Assembly (NCBI GenBank): GCA_947626545.1
Contig: CANQSS010000002.1
Location: forward strand, 1 to 64,000
From: an uncultured Akkermansia sp.
GTDB lineage: Bacteria > Verrucomicrobiota > Verrucomicrobiia > Verrucomicrobiales > Akkermansiaceae
Length of the DNA stretch: 64,000 bases
Direction: 5' to 3'
The translations under genes and the position numbers were made by a program. Positions 9,022 through 19,360 of this stretch are shown here, piece after piece. The notes beneath the pieces are model-generated. The model saw only the letters and a list, made by a program, of their open reading frames with translations, did not search any database and had not been told where the DNA came from. Position 1 is the first letter of the stretch. The number at the start of each line of letters is the position of its first letter.

Positions 9022-9678
9022 ATGAAAAAGACAGCTATTACATTATTGGCGTGTGCTGCGCTCGGCGTCGCATACGGACAGGAAGAGCAGCAGAAGAGCG
9101 GATTCGGTCTCGAACTGAACGCCGCTTACAACTTCGCGCTGAAGGATATCTCGAAAGCTGAAGAAGGGGTGCCTGCTTTCAAGGTGGATACATATGGCGT
9201 GGATTTGACCGCCTTCTACGCCTTCAACGAACATCATGCCGTGAATATCCGCTTTGGCTATGCAACGGGCGATGATGAGCATACTTTGTATGATTCATAC
9301 AATGGAATCGTGATTTCGGATAATATAAAGGTGGAGGTACAGAATATCTACATTATGCCCGGATATCGCCTGAAGACTTCTTTGAACGACTCCTTGAGTT
9401 TCTTCGGTGGTGTCAATGTGGGTCTCGCTCAGACAAAAGGAAAAATTGAGGAAAGTTTTGTGGGAGAAAGCTACAGCGAGAGCAAGAGCAAATGGGGCTT
9501 CGCATGGAGCGCGGAAGTCGGATTGGCGCAGAAAATTGCCAATACTGGATCCGTGACCCTTTCCGTACAGCTTATGCAGATGCTGGGACGCCCTGATTTC
9601 GGGGATGAGTACGAAAGCGCTAAGGCAGAGAGCCAACTCAACCTCGGCGTGCGGCTGGGTTACAGCTGCCAGTTCTGA
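9022..9678 (+). CDS. Outer membrane beta-barrel protein (porin-like)
   Basis: Signal peptide MKKTAITLLACAALGVAYGQ, alternating amphipathic strands, terminal aromatic (YSCQF). The ORF track start at 8929 is an extension; ATG 9022 gives the signal peptide. Confidence 0.8.
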   Translation: MKKTAITLLACAALGVAYGQEEQQKSGFGLELNAAYNFALKDISKAEEGVPAFKVDTYGVDLTAFYAFNEHHAVNIRFGYATGDDEHTLYDSYNGIVISDNIKVEVQNIYIMPGYRLKTSLNDSLSFFGGVNVGLAQTKGKIEESFVGESYSESKSKWGFAWSAEVGLAQKIANTGSVTLSVQLMQMLGRPDFGDEYESAKAESQLNLGVRLGYSCQF

Positions 9679-9701
9679 GGAAGCAGTCAGCAAAAATCAC
9701 A

Positions 9702-9740
9702 AAGCAGGCGGGGTTTCGCGAAGCCTCGCCTGCTTTCTTT
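9702..9740. terminator. Bidirectional hairpin terminator between convergent genes
   Basis: AAGCAGGCGGGGTTTCGCGAAGCCTCGCCTGCTTTCTTT between OMP (+) and RND pump (-). Confidence 0.7.
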
Positions 9741-9825
9741 CGGGATGCGATGATGATATGTTGTTTGAGGGAGGCATTAATCGTTCGCCGATAGGAGCAT
9801 CCGAGGAGCCCTTCTTTTTCCACGA

Positions 9826-12800
9826 TTATTGGCTCTCCCTGAGGTAGGGAGCAGAGATTTTATAGACGGCAGGGAGGACGAGGAGGTTGAGGATAGTGGC
9901 GCTGATGAGGCCTCCGAGCTGGACAACGGCGAGGGGGGCGAGAAGTTCACCTCCGGGTTGGTTCCCTGCAAAGACGAGGGGAAGGAGACCGAGGATGGTA
10001 GTGAGGGACGTCATCATGATGGGCACCACCCGCTCAAGGGAGCCGATGCGGATAGCCGTCTCAGGGGCATTGCCCTCCCTCTCCAGCGAGCGGTAACGGT
10101 TCAGCAGGATAAGCCCGGAGCGGATGGCAAAGCCGATCACCGTCACAAAGCCGACGAGGGAGCTCACGGAGAGGATGGGTGGGATGTAGGCGGAGCCGTG
10201 CAGAAGCGAGGAAAGGGTATCCGGCGAGGCGAGAAACACCGCCGCAATGCCGCCCACGAGACAGAGCGGAATGTTGATGAGCGTGATGAGCGCACGCCGC
10301 ATGCCTCCCAATGAACCGGCCAGAAGCATCACGATGAGCACGCAGACGATGCCGCCGACGATGAGCAGCCGCATTTGGGCTTGCTCGCGACTCTTGATGG
10401 TGCCGGAGTAATCCACACTACAGCCGAGTTCATGCATGGCGGGTTCAAGCTTCTCGCGGCAGGCGCGTGCCAGATCACCCGTGTTGGAGTTCGGCGCGGG
10501 ATTGCAGGAGATCATTGCCTTTCGCAGTGAATTATCGCGTAGAATGAGATTGGTGACCTCCTCGCGATACACTTGTGCAGCATCGCCGAGACGAAGGGCT
10601 CGTCCGCCGGGGGCGACGAGTTGCAGATTGCGGATGTCATCCACACTGCGGCGTAAAGCAGGATCAAGGCGCAACACGACATTCCAGTGGTCGAGATTGC
10701 GGGTGATAGAGCCGACGACAAGCCCGTTCAGCGCGGCAGAGACCTGCTGCGCGGCGTCGGCCATGGAGAGACCATAGGCAGCAAGCGCCTCGCGATTGTA
10801 ATTAATGCGGACGGAGTCCACGAGCACCTCGCGATTGGCGCGCGCATCCGCCACCTCCGGCATGGAAGAGAGAATCTGCGCGGCACGTTCAGCCGCCATG
10901 CGGATTTGCTCCAATTCAGTGCCGTAGATATTGATGGCTATTTCGGAGTTTGAGCCCGAGAGAGCCGAACTGATGCGATGGGCAAGAGGAAAGCCAATCA
11001 TGCCGCCGGCGCCCGGAATGCCGTGGATCACGCGGCGGATATCCTTTTGCAGCGTCTCCTGGTCGTGGGAGAGATCCACGCGCACCAACAGCTCGGAAGC
11101 GCTCACAGGCTCGGCATGCTCATCGTTCTCTGCGCGTCCCGTTCGCTGTGCCACACTTTTGACACCGGGAATTTTCCCCAGCTCAACCATCACGCGGTCC
11201 GAGATTCGCTGCGTCTCCGCCAGCGAGGTTCCCGGTACGGTATTCACAAAGACCGTGTAGCAGTCCTCATTGAAGGGGGGCAGGAAACTTGTGCCAAAGG
11301 TAGAGGCAAGCCAGAGAGCGGCAATGGTCAACAGCGTGAGGCAACCGACGACGGTGCGGGGGAAGCGCAGGCAAAACCCAAGGACTGGTCGGTAGAGACG
11401 CTTCGTGAGCTGTATAGTTTGAGATTCCCCGCCTTTTTGTCGCGAGGGCTTAAACCAAAGCGTACAGAGAGCGGGAACAAGAGTGAGCGCCACCAGAAGA
11501 GAAACCGCCATTGCCAGCATGTACGAAATGCCGAGGGGACGGTAGAACTGCCCCTCCAACCCGCTCAGGAACAGCAAGGGAGCGAATACAAGCAGGATGA
11601 TGACGGAGGAATAGGTAATGGAATTGATGATCTCCCCCTTGCTCTGCATCAGCACCTCAAAGCGTGATTTCTGCTGCTCGGGGGGCAAGACAGCATTCGC
11701 ATTCAGACTCCGCCACGCGATTTCCACGAAAATGATGGCGTTGTCAACCACATCTCCCACAGCCACAGCCAGACCGCCGAGCGTCATGATATTGACCGCC
11801 AGATCGAATGCAGGAAAGCACGCCATGCCGAGCAACACGGACAGGGGCATGGTGAGCAGGGTGATGATGGCCGTGCGTAAGTTGAGCAGGGTAAGCAGAA
11901 TGACCAGCATGACTACCCCGGCTGCAATGAGAAGCGTACGCTTCCCGTTCTCCATGGAAAGTGAAATGAAATCCGCTTGTCGGTACGCATCCGCATGCAG
12001 TTGCATGTTCTTCGGCAACTCGCTCTTGCGAAATTGCTCCAGCGTTGCTTCCAATTTCTCGGTGAGTTTGAGCGTGTTGGCTCCCGGCGCTTTCTGAACG
12101 GAGAGGATGACGGCCTGCTGCCCATTGAAACCGGCATTGCCGCGGCGCGGGGCTCCTTCGACCACAACCTTGGCCACGTCCTCCACGCGCAGCGTGCTGT
12201 CTGCGCGTCCCGGGATGGGAGTGCGCGCCAGGTGATCCGGCGTCATAGTTCGTGAGTCCTGCTGCACCGGAAGTTCCTGCCCCGAGACATCTTCCAGGTA
12301 TCCTGCCGGGGCTGTGCTGCCGGCGGATTCCAGAGCATTGCGCAAATCATCGAGCATCGTGCCGGACTGGCGCATCCTCTCGGGGTCATAAAGAACTTGG
12401 AACTCCGGAAGGCGTCCGCCCAGCACCGTAACTTGCCCCACTCCCGGGATAGCGAGCAGGCGATTGCGCAGGCGGTACTCTGCGACGCGCCGCATCTCCA
12501 GTGCATCTGCATCTCCGGTGATGGCAATGAGCATAATTTCCCCGGTTACGGAGACGATCGGAGCGATTTCTGTCTCTGCCTGGGACGGAAGGGAGCTTCG
12601 CACCACGGCAAGCCGCTCGGAGACGATCTGTCGCGCACGGTACACATCCGTGTTCCAGTCAAAATCCACCCACACAAAGGAAAGTCCTGCGCCGGAAGAA
12701 GAACGTACCTCCTTCACACCTGTCGTGCCGCGCAGGGCAGATTCCAGCGGGATGGAAATGTACTGCTCCACTTCCTCCGCGCTCAACCCCCCGGCCTCCG

Positions 12801-12948
12801 TTTGAATCGTGACACGTGGGACTTTCAACTCCGGAAATACATCCACGGGAAGCCGCCACACAACCAACGCGCTACATACGGCCAGGACGAGAGCCAGAAG
12901 AAGGACGGTCAATCTATTGCGCAGGCAGAAGGAGACGAGGAAGTTCAT
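9826..12948 (-). CDS. CusA/CzcA-family heavy-metal efflux RND transporter
   Basis: 1040 aa; RND architecture, AVGDVVDNAIIFVE motif, two six-TM blocks. Confidence 0.92.
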   Translation of the reverse strand: MNFLVSFCLRNRLTVLLLALVLAVCSALVVWRLPVDVFPELKVPRVTIQTEAGGLSAEEVEQYISIPLESALRGTTGVKEVRSSSGAGLSFVWVDFDWNTDVYRARQIVSERLAVVRSSLPSQAETEIAPIVSVTGEIMLIAITGDADALEMRRVAEYRLRNRLLAIPGVGQVTVLGGRLPEFQVLYDPERMRQSGTMLDDLRNALESAGSTAPAGYLEDVSGQELPVQQDSRTMTPDHLARTPIPGRADSTLRVEDVAKVVVEGAPRRGNAGFNGQQAVILSVQKAPGANTLKLTEKLEATLEQFRKSELPKNMQLHADAYRQADFISLSMENGKRTLLIAAGVVMLVILLTLLNLRTAIITLLTMPLSVLLGMACFPAFDLAVNIMTLGGLAVAVGDVVDNAIIFVEIAWRSLNANAVLPPEQQKSRFEVLMQSKGEIINSITYSSVIILLVFAPLLFLSGLEGQFYRPLGISYMLAMAVSLLVALTLVPALCTLWFKPSRQKGGESQTIQLTKRLYRPVLGFCLRFPRTVVGCLTLLTIAALWLASTFGTSFLPPFNEDCYTVFVNTVPGTSLAETQRISDRVMVELGKIPGVKSVAQRTGRAENDEHAEPVSASELLVRVDLSHDQETLQKDIRRVIHGIPGAGGMIGFPLAHRISSALSGSNSEIAINIYGTELEQIRMAAERAAQILSSMPEVADARANREVLVDSVRINYNREALAAYGLSMADAAQQVSAALNGLVVGSITRNLDHWNVVLRLDPALRRSVDDIRNLQLVAPGGRALRLGDAAQVYREEVTNLILRDNSLRKAMISCNPAPNSNTGDLARACREKLEPAMHELGCSVDYSGTIKSREQAQMRLLIVGGIVCVLIVMLLAGSLGGMRRALITLINIPLCLVGGIAAVFLASPDTLSSLLHGSAYIPPILSVSSLVGFVTVIGFAIRSGLILLNRYRSLEREGNAPETAIRIGSLERVVPIMMTSLTTILGLLPLVFAGNQPGGELLAPLAVVQLGGLISATILNLLVLPAVYKISAPYLRESQ

Positions 12949-12951
12949 GGC

Positions 12952-14256
12952 TCAATGCTCGTGTTCGTGGTCGTGCTCATGCTCCCCCTCGGTTCCACCC
13001 TCTTCGTGTCCATCGTGCTCATCCGCTTCGTGGAATTTGCCATCGGCGTGGAAGTGCCCCACTTTTTTGAGCCCCGTTGCCGAGGGGATACTGTACTTAA
13101 GTTCATAGCCGCCCTTGACGACGATTTTCTGCCCCGGCTTAAGACCTGCAACGGAAACCATCCCAGCGTGACTCTCCCCGGCGTGCACCTTTACCATGGC
13201 GTATTTTCCTTCCTTCAACTCGATGAAAACGACATCATCCGTTCCCACGCGCACGAGGGCAGATTCCGGGATACTCACCATGCCCGGCTCTGCAGGCGCG
13301 TTATACAGATCGATGCGGCAGAGCTGTCCGGCGCGTGCTTCCTGCGGCAGGGAGGACGGGGTGAAGTAGAGGCTTCTCGTTTGAGTGCCGGCGTTCACCT
13401 GGTCGGAGAGTCGCCATGTGCCCGTGAGCTGTACATTCTCCCTCCCTACAGGTAGAAAAGCGTGTACCTCCGCGATGCATGGGGTGTCGGCGGCATAGAG
13501 GGAACCGACAATTTCCATGGCGGCAGGGTCACTCATGGTGATAACCGACGCCCCCTGTTCTCCCCAGCTATTCTGGGTGGCAGCAATGTCGTTGACAATG
13601 CCGTCGGATTGCGCCCGAATGAGGAGAACGGGGAGACCGTTCTCCGTAATTTGCTCGGCATCCGGAGCGAGGGAGCGAAGGCGCGTTTGTGCGATGGAGA
13701 GTTCCCGTTCCGCACGGGCTGTTTCCGCTAACTTAAAAGAGAATTGTACTTCCAATTCGCTGTTTTTCGCACCGACTTCAGAAAGTTTCAAAGTACGCTC
13801 CCTCAGAGCAGAAAGTTCCGTTTTGCAGCGTTTCAGATCTGCTTCCGCACTCTCTACTGCTGCCGCTTGATCCGCGTAGATCGGTGAAGTAAGCTTGTAG
13901 AGCACATCTCCCTTCTTCACAGCTTGCGCACTCTTCACCAAGAGGTGAATCTTGCCGCTGCACGGAAGGGAATATGTCTGCATAGCATGCGCCGGTGCCG
14001 TGAGATAGCCGTAGAGCGAGCGCGAGAGGGAAAGTGTCGTTTCCGGGATTGTCTCCACCTGCAGGTTTACAATGTAGCGGGAGTACGAATCCACTTCGAC
14101 TACTTTTGCCTCGGCGGCGTGGTCGTGCCCGCTTGGGGCGGGATCTGCCTCCTGTCCGTGGAGAATCGGTGTGGCGAGTACAAGGTAAGAGCACAGCAGA
14201 GGAAGGCAACCGTGGGCTGCCTTCATCAGAGAAGATGTGAAGATGAGGTTACTCAT
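12952..14256 (-). CDS. Efflux RND periplasmic adaptor subunit (CusB/CzcB-like) with His-rich C-terminus
   Basis: MFP-type adaptor sequence; C-terminal EADEHDGHEEGGTEGEHEHDHEHEH; operon with RND and TolC. Confidence 0.88.
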   Translation of the reverse strand: MSNLIFTSSLMKAAHGCLPLLCSYLVLATPILHGQEADPAPSGHDHAAEAKVVEVDSYSRYIVNLQVETIPETTLSLSRSLYGYLTAPAHAMQTYSLPCSGKIHLLVKSAQAVKKGDVLYKLTSPIYADQAAAVESAEADLKRCKTELSALRERTLKLSEVGAKNSELEVQFSFKLAETARAERELSIAQTRLRSLAPDAEQITENGLPVLLIRAQSDGIVNDIAATQNSWGEQGASVITMSDPAAMEIVGSLYAADTPCIAEVHAFLPVGRENVQLTGTWRLSDQVNAGTQTRSLYFTPSSLPQEARAGQLCRIDLYNAPAEPGMVSIPESALVRVGTDDVVFIELKEGKYAMVKVHAGESHAGMVSVAGLKPGQKIVVKGGYELKYSIPSATGLKKVGHFHADGKFHEADEHDGHEEGGTEGEHEHDHEHEH

Positions 14257-14293
14257 TTTTATGCGTCGTTATGCCGGGTTCCCACGTGGCGAA

Positions 14294-15643
14294 TTATGTT
14301 TTAGAGGGCAAATTCCCGCTTTCGTGGTTAAGAGGTACGGGTGACTGCCCCCAAGGAGAGCCAATGCGGAGGAAAAACAGGGCGGTACGTACTTCCAGCA
14401 GCTGGGCAAGACAATCCAAATAAGCGAGCTTGCTCATGTAAGTCTCATGTCGCGTAGCGGCCAGAACGGTCAGGGCAACTTCCCCAAGTGTGTATAATTT
14501 TTCCTGGTTTTCCGCACTCTGCTGCAAGCTCAACAAACGTGCATACACGGCGCGGCAATGCTCGGTGAGCAGCTTTTGCCGAGCCGTAAGAGCATGCGCT
14601 TCCTGCAGCAATTCGTGCCACTGCCGAACGGTGCTTACTGCGGCCAATTGGCGTCCGCCGGCCGCACGAGCAATCGCTTCGCGGTTTCTGTTCCAGAGAG
14701 GCAGGGTAAAACCAACCGATAAAGTGAGCTTTTTGTCTCCGTCTTCCCTCGCGTACCCCGGAGAAATCTCGAGACTAGGGTATTGCTTTCGGATTTCCAT
14801 GCGCAGTTCCTCTTCAGTCGCTTTGTGCGCCACAAGAGCAGCGCAGATGCGTGGATGCCGCAGCAGTTCATCTTCACTCGGCGTCGGCATGGGTTCGGGC
14901 GGAGTGGCGGGCAGTTCGCCTCCGATTTCGATTTCGCCAACAGCCGGGTGCAGCCCCAGCATAGAAATGAGTTCCAAATGTCGTTGCTGATGATTCGTTT
15001 CCTCTTCCTGACGTTCTTTGACGACAGAGATAGAGCGTTGCTCCGCCTCATAGAGATCAGCGGGGGAAATCTCTCCCATCTCCTGCAAGCGCTTGAGGCT
15101 CTCCAATTCTGCTGCCACCATTTTCTCCCTCTGCCGCATGATAGCGAGTTTGGCATGCGCGGTTCGGATGAGATTCGCCAAGGTGTCAAGGCGCACGAGG
15201 TAGTCTTGCTCCATGGCGCTGAGTTCCTGCAAATCTCTGATGCTATACAGTTCTGCCACCCGTTTGGCAAGACGCGGCACGCCGGTCACAGGCAGACTAA
15301 GCGTGGGAGAGAGGGAGAAGTTGTACAAGCGCTCGGTGATATCCCTCTCGCCACCCAACTCGTAACTCGGATCTTCCCACAATCCCGCATAGCGTGCCGC
15401 CTTCCGCTTGTTTAACCAGCCAAGCCTTGCTTCCATCAGTTGCGGGTTGAAGAACAATCCAATGAGTCGCATACGCTGCTGTTTGAGCACACACCCCGTC
15501 GGCAATACCTCCTTCGAAATCGCCAACCATTGCTCGGTGTCACGTCGCAGGTCTACCGCTTGCGGTCGGTACGCCACACAGCTACCGATCGCCAGAGCGG
15601 TCAGGAGAACGAAGATACTCTTCTTCACGTTGCCTGCTTCCAT
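14294..15643 (-). CDS. TolC-family outer membrane efflux protein
   Basis: 449 aa coiled-coil OEP sequence, lipoprotein-like N-terminus, same operon. Confidence 0.85.
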   Translation of the reverse strand: MEAGNVKKSIFVLLTALAIGSCVAYRPQAVDLRRDTEQWLAISKEVLPTGCVLKQQRMRLIGLFFNPQLMEARLGWLNKRKAARYAGLWEDPSYELGGERDITERLYNFSLSPTLSLPVTGVPRLAKRVAELYSIRDLQELSAMEQDYLVRLDTLANLIRTAHAKLAIMRQREKMVAAELESLKRLQEMGEISPADLYEAEQRSISVVKERQEEETNHQQRHLELISMLGLHPAVGEIEIGGELPATPPEPMPTPSEDELLRHPRICAALVAHKATEEELRMEIRKQYPSLEISPGYAREDGDKKLTLSVGFTLPLWNRNREAIARAAGGRQLAAVSTVRQWHELLQEAHALTARQKLLTEHCRAVYARLLSLQQSAENQEKLYTLGEVALTVLAATRHETYMSKLAYLDCLAQLLEVRTALFFLRIGSPWGQSPVPLNHESGNLPSKT

Positions 15644-15705
15644 GCGTACTCTACCCTAGCCACTATACCCTTTATCTTCACCAACTCAAGGTGAAAATAC
15701 GTCAA

Positions 15706-15938
15706 GGCAAACGCATTAGAAAATACGTTTTCCATTTACGACGTACGAGGTGCGATCTACGATTTATTGATAACGTGCGCATTGCGCAATTTTTTCGAAT
15801 CATCAGCGTATGAAGGGGCGTCTTTAGAGCCATCATCATGATGACCGCTTGTTGTTATGATTTTTGATACGTATAAACAATGAAATCAGGCTGCAAAAGC
15901 ATTTCCTTCGTTGATTGACTTCTCTCAAATGCGTTTGC
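15706..15938. repeat. Dispersed element type I, full length with inverted GGCAAACGCATT-like ends
   Basis: Left GGCAAACGCATTAGAAAATACGTTTTCC; right ...CTCAAATGCGTTTGC; body shared with 8149-8360 and 23353-23589. Confidence 0.85.
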
Positions 15939-16063
15939 ATCTCGTTCTCCCCAAAATTGGGTTGATCTCAAAATCGTGAACCACCAAGGGCGACCGCATT
16001 CTCTAATACGATCGCCCCTCGTTACCCGCTCACAATCAGGGTCTATTTAACCCCTGTGAGTAC

Positions 16064-17380
16064 TCATTCGCCTTGCTGCTCTGCGGCGGGAAACACTTTC
16101 GCCTTCTTCACCAGTTGATCCATCACTTTGGAGGTAATGAGAGTGGAACGGATACCCATGATGCGGTTCTCCCTTTTCAACTTGCGGATGTAGGTCTTAA
16201 TATTGCTCTCACCGTCGCGCTTGGCCATACGGAAGATTTCGTTTGTGAGCTCACCGTCACTCACAGTGATTTTCTCCTTGTCCGCAATCTGTTGCAGAGC
16301 AAAGTACACGTGCAGCGATCGGATAGCATCCTCGCGCGCTTCATTGCGCAAACTGTCCGAATCCTCCTGGGGGTTAAAATTGCCGGCACGCATCGCAGCG
16401 TATCTCTTACGCCACAGCATCTCCTCAGTCTGACTTTTCACTAAACTTTCCGGTAGCGAGAAGTCCAGCTTGTCAGCCAAGTAATCGGTAATTTGGTCAG
16501 CCTTAGAGTCTTCATTGTTCCGCTCCTTGGAAGCCTTCATGTTTTTGCGCACTTCCTCACGCATTTCGTCCATGCTTTCACCCGGTACCAAATCTTTGAG
16601 CAATTCTATCGTAATCTCAGGCACTCGCTTCTCGAGTACCTGTTTCACATCGCAGGCAAATTGCATCTCTTTGCCCTGCAACTCAGCGATGGGGAAAGTG
16701 TCCGACAGTTTGTCATTGATGTCGCGATGCTCGCCCGGAGCTGCTCCCACCAATCCTGCACTCAATCCCGGCAAAAAGGTATCGGTGAGTGAGAGGCGAT
16801 AATCTTCACACCCCTCCATAAAGCCTACCTGCTTGCCGCAATATTCTGCTGTAGGCTTGCCCTCCACGCTAGTCTTGAAATCCAACACCACCATATCCTC
16901 CGCCGTAGCAGGGCGCTCGACCGGTTCGTGCGTCGCATTGCTCTCTGCGTACTTCTGAAGCGCCTCCTGCACTTCCTCATCGCCCACCTCCGTACTCCCC
17001 ACCGTCACCTCTATCCCCTCGTATTTCGGCAACTCAAAGGCTGGCAGGAGCGTCAAATTGCCGTGCGCTTCGTAAGCGCCCCCCTCTACCTCTTTCACCT
17101 CCATGTCAGAAAGGCTGAGAACACGGAGTTCCTTGTTCTCCTCGAACATCTTCTGCCGTGCATCCTCAGCAATCTGCTCTTTCAGCAACTCCTCAATCTC
17201 CTTGCCGAAGCGCTTGAGCAGCACGCTTGCCGGCACCTTGCCCGGACGGAATCCGTCCACTCGTGCAATCTGCCCGTAATTCGCCAGGAACTTTTTGCGC
17301 ATCACCTGCACCTCTTCCGCTGTAGCTACCGCGCCCAGCGTCGCCTCACAATCATTTTTCTTTTCAAGCGTGATCTCCAT
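16064..17380 (-). CDS. tig: Trigger factor
   Basis: 438 aa; N-terminal ribosome-binding motif ([18 protein letters not shown]), PPIase and C-terminal domains. Confidence 0.92.
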   Translation of the reverse strand: MEITLEKKNDCEATLGAVATAEEVQVMRKKFLANYGQIARVDGFRPGKVPASVLLKRFGKEIEELLKEQIAEDARQKMFEENKELRVLSLSDMEVKEVEGGAYEAHGNLTLLPAFELPKYEGIEVTVGSTEVGDEEVQEALQKYAESNATHEPVERPATAEDMVVLDFKTSVEGKPTAEYCGKQVGFMEGCEDYRLSLTDTFLPGLSAGLVGAAPGEHRDINDKLSDTFPIAELQGKEMQFACDVKQVLEKRVPEITIELLKDLVPGESMDEMREEVRKNMKASKERNNEDSKADQITDYLADKLDFSLPESLVKSQTEEMLWRKRYAAMRAGNFNPQEDSDSLRNEAREDAIRSLHVYFALQQIADKEKITVSDGELTNEIFRMAKRDGESNIKTYIRKLKRENRIMGIRSTLITSKVMDQLVKKAKVFPAAEQQGE

Positions 17381-17488
17381 ATCGGGGTAATGTTAAAGGA
17401 GCGCCCATTGTACCCCATGTTCTCCAAATTGCAAGCCCATTATGCGTCTGCCCTTCGCGCCGCTCGACTACCGCTCTTTCCCAATCAA

Positions 17489-17579
17489 CGGAGCGGGGGG
17501 GATTCGAACCCCCGGTACGGGTTTATGCCCGTACGACCATTTAGCAAACGGTTGCTTTCAGCCTCTCAGCCACCGCTCC
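17489..17579 (-). tRNA. tRNA-Ser (anticodon GCT)
   Basis: GGAGCGG...ACCGT-TTGCTAA-ATGGT... long variable arm, GGGGG-TTCGAAT-CCCCC T arm, CCGCTCC acceptor. Confidence 0.92.
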
Positions 17580-17672
17580 AGTCGTGCGCAGGTAGTATAA
17601 TGGTACTTGACCGAAACGTCAACCGTAAAATGCGCCCCATTCCAAAAAAAATGCACCCGCACCAGTTTAGCA

Positions 17673-17701
17673 TTGACCTAATCCCTCGAAAAGAGCATAA
17701 T
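17673..17701 (+). promoter_or_regulatory. sigma70 promoter of mdh
   Basis: TTGACC-17-CATAAT, 9 nt before ATG 17711. Confidence 0.6.
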
Positions 17702-17710
17702 GCCGCGCGT

Positions 17711-18691
17711 ATGAAGACTCCCGTAACTGTGACCGTGACCGGCGCTGCCGGCAATATCGCCTACTCCCTCCTTTTCCGCATCGCTGCGGGAGAAATGCTG
17801 GGCGCTGATCAACCTGTTGTGCTCAAGTTGCTCGAAATCACGCCGTGTATGGACAAGCTGCACGGAGTTGTGATGGAGCTCGATGACTGCGCGTTCCCTC
17901 TGCTGAAGGAGATTGTGGCGACGGATGACCCTGCGGTCGCCTTCAAGGATGCCAACTGGTGCATGCTCGTGGGTTCCGTACCCCGCAAGGCAGGCATGGA
18001 GCGCAAGGATCTGCTCAGCATCAACGGCAAGGTCTTCGTCGGACAAGGCAAGGCCATCGCAGAGAACGCTGCGCCGGATTGCAAGGTGTTCGTGGTGGGC
18101 AACCCCTGCAACACGAATTGCCTCATTGCCCTGCACAATGCAACAGGTTTGCCGAAGCAGAACTTCTTCGCCATGACGATGCTCGACGAGTTCCGCGCCA
18201 AAAGTCAGTTAGCTGCCAAGGCGGGCGTACCTGTTTCCTCTGTCACCAATATGACCATATGGGGCAACCACTCTTCCACCCAGTACCCGGATTTCACAAA
18301 TGCCAAAATCAATGGCAAGCCCGTGACCGAGGTGATCTCTGACACTGAATGGCTGAAAAGTGAGTTCATCAAGACTGTGCAACAGCGCGGCGCAGCCATT
18401 ATTCAGGCTCGTGGCGCCTCCTCCGCTGCCTCCGCTGCCAATGCTGCTCTCATGACAGTGAAGAACCTTGTCACTCCCACTGCCGAGGGCGATTGGTTCT
18501 CTGTGGCAAGCTACTCTGATGGTACCAAGTATGGACTGCCGGAGGGCATCATCTGCTCCCAACCTACCCGTACCAATGCGGATGGCTCCCACAGCATCGT
18601 GGAGGGGCTGCCCATTGATGCTTTCTCACGCGAGAAGATTGATGCGTCCTGCAAGGAACTCCTCGAGGAGCGCGCTGAGGTCCTCGGCTAA
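17711..18691 (+). CDS. mdh: Malate dehydrogenase
   Basis: [31 protein letters not shown]...GNPCNTNC...TMLDEFRAK; true start inside the longer ORF 16928-18691. Confidence 0.93.
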   Translation: MKTPVTVTVTGAAGNIAYSLLFRIAAGEMLGADQPVVLKLLEITPCMDKLHGVVMELDDCAFPLLKEIVATDDPAVAFKDANWCMLVGSVPRKAGMERKDLLSINGKVFVGQGKAIAENAAPDCKVFVVGNPCNTNCLIALHNATGLPKQNFFAMTMLDEFRAKSQLAAKAGVPVSSVTNMTIWGNHSSTQYPDFTNAKINGKPVTEVISDTEWLKSEFIKTVQQRGAAIIQARGASSAASAANAALMTVKNLVTPTAEGDWFSVASYSDGTKYGLPEGIICSQPTRTNADGSHSIVEGLPIDAFSREKIDASCKELLEERAEVLG

Positions 18692-18716
18692 TCTGCAAGA
18701 CAGCACGCCACTTTCC

Positions 18717-18750
18717 GGCCACTCCGTTTCTCTCCGGAGTGGCCTTTTTT
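18717..18750 (+). terminator. Rho-independent terminator of mdh
   Basis: GGCCACTCCG-tttctct-CCGGAGTGGCC-TTTTTT. Confidence 0.9.
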
Positions 18751-18777
18751 ATCTCTCTTCTATCTTCTCATCTCACT

Positions 18778-18864
18778 AGGACAACCGAGTTCAGAATAAA
18801 GTGGAAAAGTAGAGAAAACTCTCCAAGCAGCGCAAATGGCAAACGCATTTCCAATGCGGTTGCT
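18778..18864. repeat. Dispersed element type II (partial)
   Basis: gtggaaaagtagagaaaactctcc...GGCAAACGCATTTCCAATGCGGTTGCT. Confidence 0.75.
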
Positions 18865-18869
18865 ATGTC

Positions 18870-19343
18870 TTACTGCTTCCTCTCCTGCACGGGGTCCTGC
18901 GGCACATCAATGGCCTCAATTCTGACGACGGGACGCACGGGAAAGAAAGCCTGATGTTCCTGCACATAATAATGATTCACGGTGAAACGAACTATATCTC
19001 CCGGCTTAAGTCGGGAAATAAAGTCAGCTACCGCCGCATCCTGACCCGGCGTATCTTTGCGTACTTCCACAACAGCCGTATCTCCTTCGCCGATTTTTTC
19101 ATCACCGTATTCCCCATTTTTTTTGTAATGTTCATTGCGCAGCACGCGGAAATGAGCCAGCGTGGCGGCATGGTCGCAGCGATCCGGGCAAAGAGTGGTC
19201 CTATGCCGACACGGATGATGCTGAATTCCCTCATACTGGGCTACCACGGTATTGGAAGCCAGCAAGTCTGCTTTTTCCGGCAAGGGAGAGGCACAAACAC
19301 TCAACCCCGTTAGTATGGCAACGAGTATCACTTGTATTCTCAT
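18870..19343 (-). CDS. Secreted hypothetical protein with Cys/His-rich segment
   Basis: Start at MRIQVILVAILTGLSVCAS (signal peptide); HHPCRHRTTLCPDRCDHAATLAHF. Confidence 0.65.
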   Translation of the reverse strand: MRIQVILVAILTGLSVCASPLPEKADLLASNTVVAQYEGIQHHPCRHRTTLCPDRCDHAATLAHFRVLRNEHYKKNGEYGDEKIGEGDTAVVEVRKDTPGQDAAVADFISRLKPGDIVRFTVNHYYVQEHQAFFPVRPVVRIEAIDVPQDPVQERKQ

Positions 19344-19360
19344 TTTTCTTATGTGTGTTG

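Noticed and set aside
12397-13455. 352-aa plus-strand ORF
   Set aside because: Antisense to the RND pump and adaptor, which have clear family motifs.
15987-16016. GGGCGACCGCATTCTCTAATACGATCGCCC as a further element copy
   Set aside because: Only loosely similar to the family palindrome; no body sequence attached, so not counted.
16928-17710. N-terminal extension of the 587-aa mdh ORF
   Set aside because: Antisense to tig and crosses tRNA-Ser; malate dehydrogenase starts at 17711 behind its own promoter.
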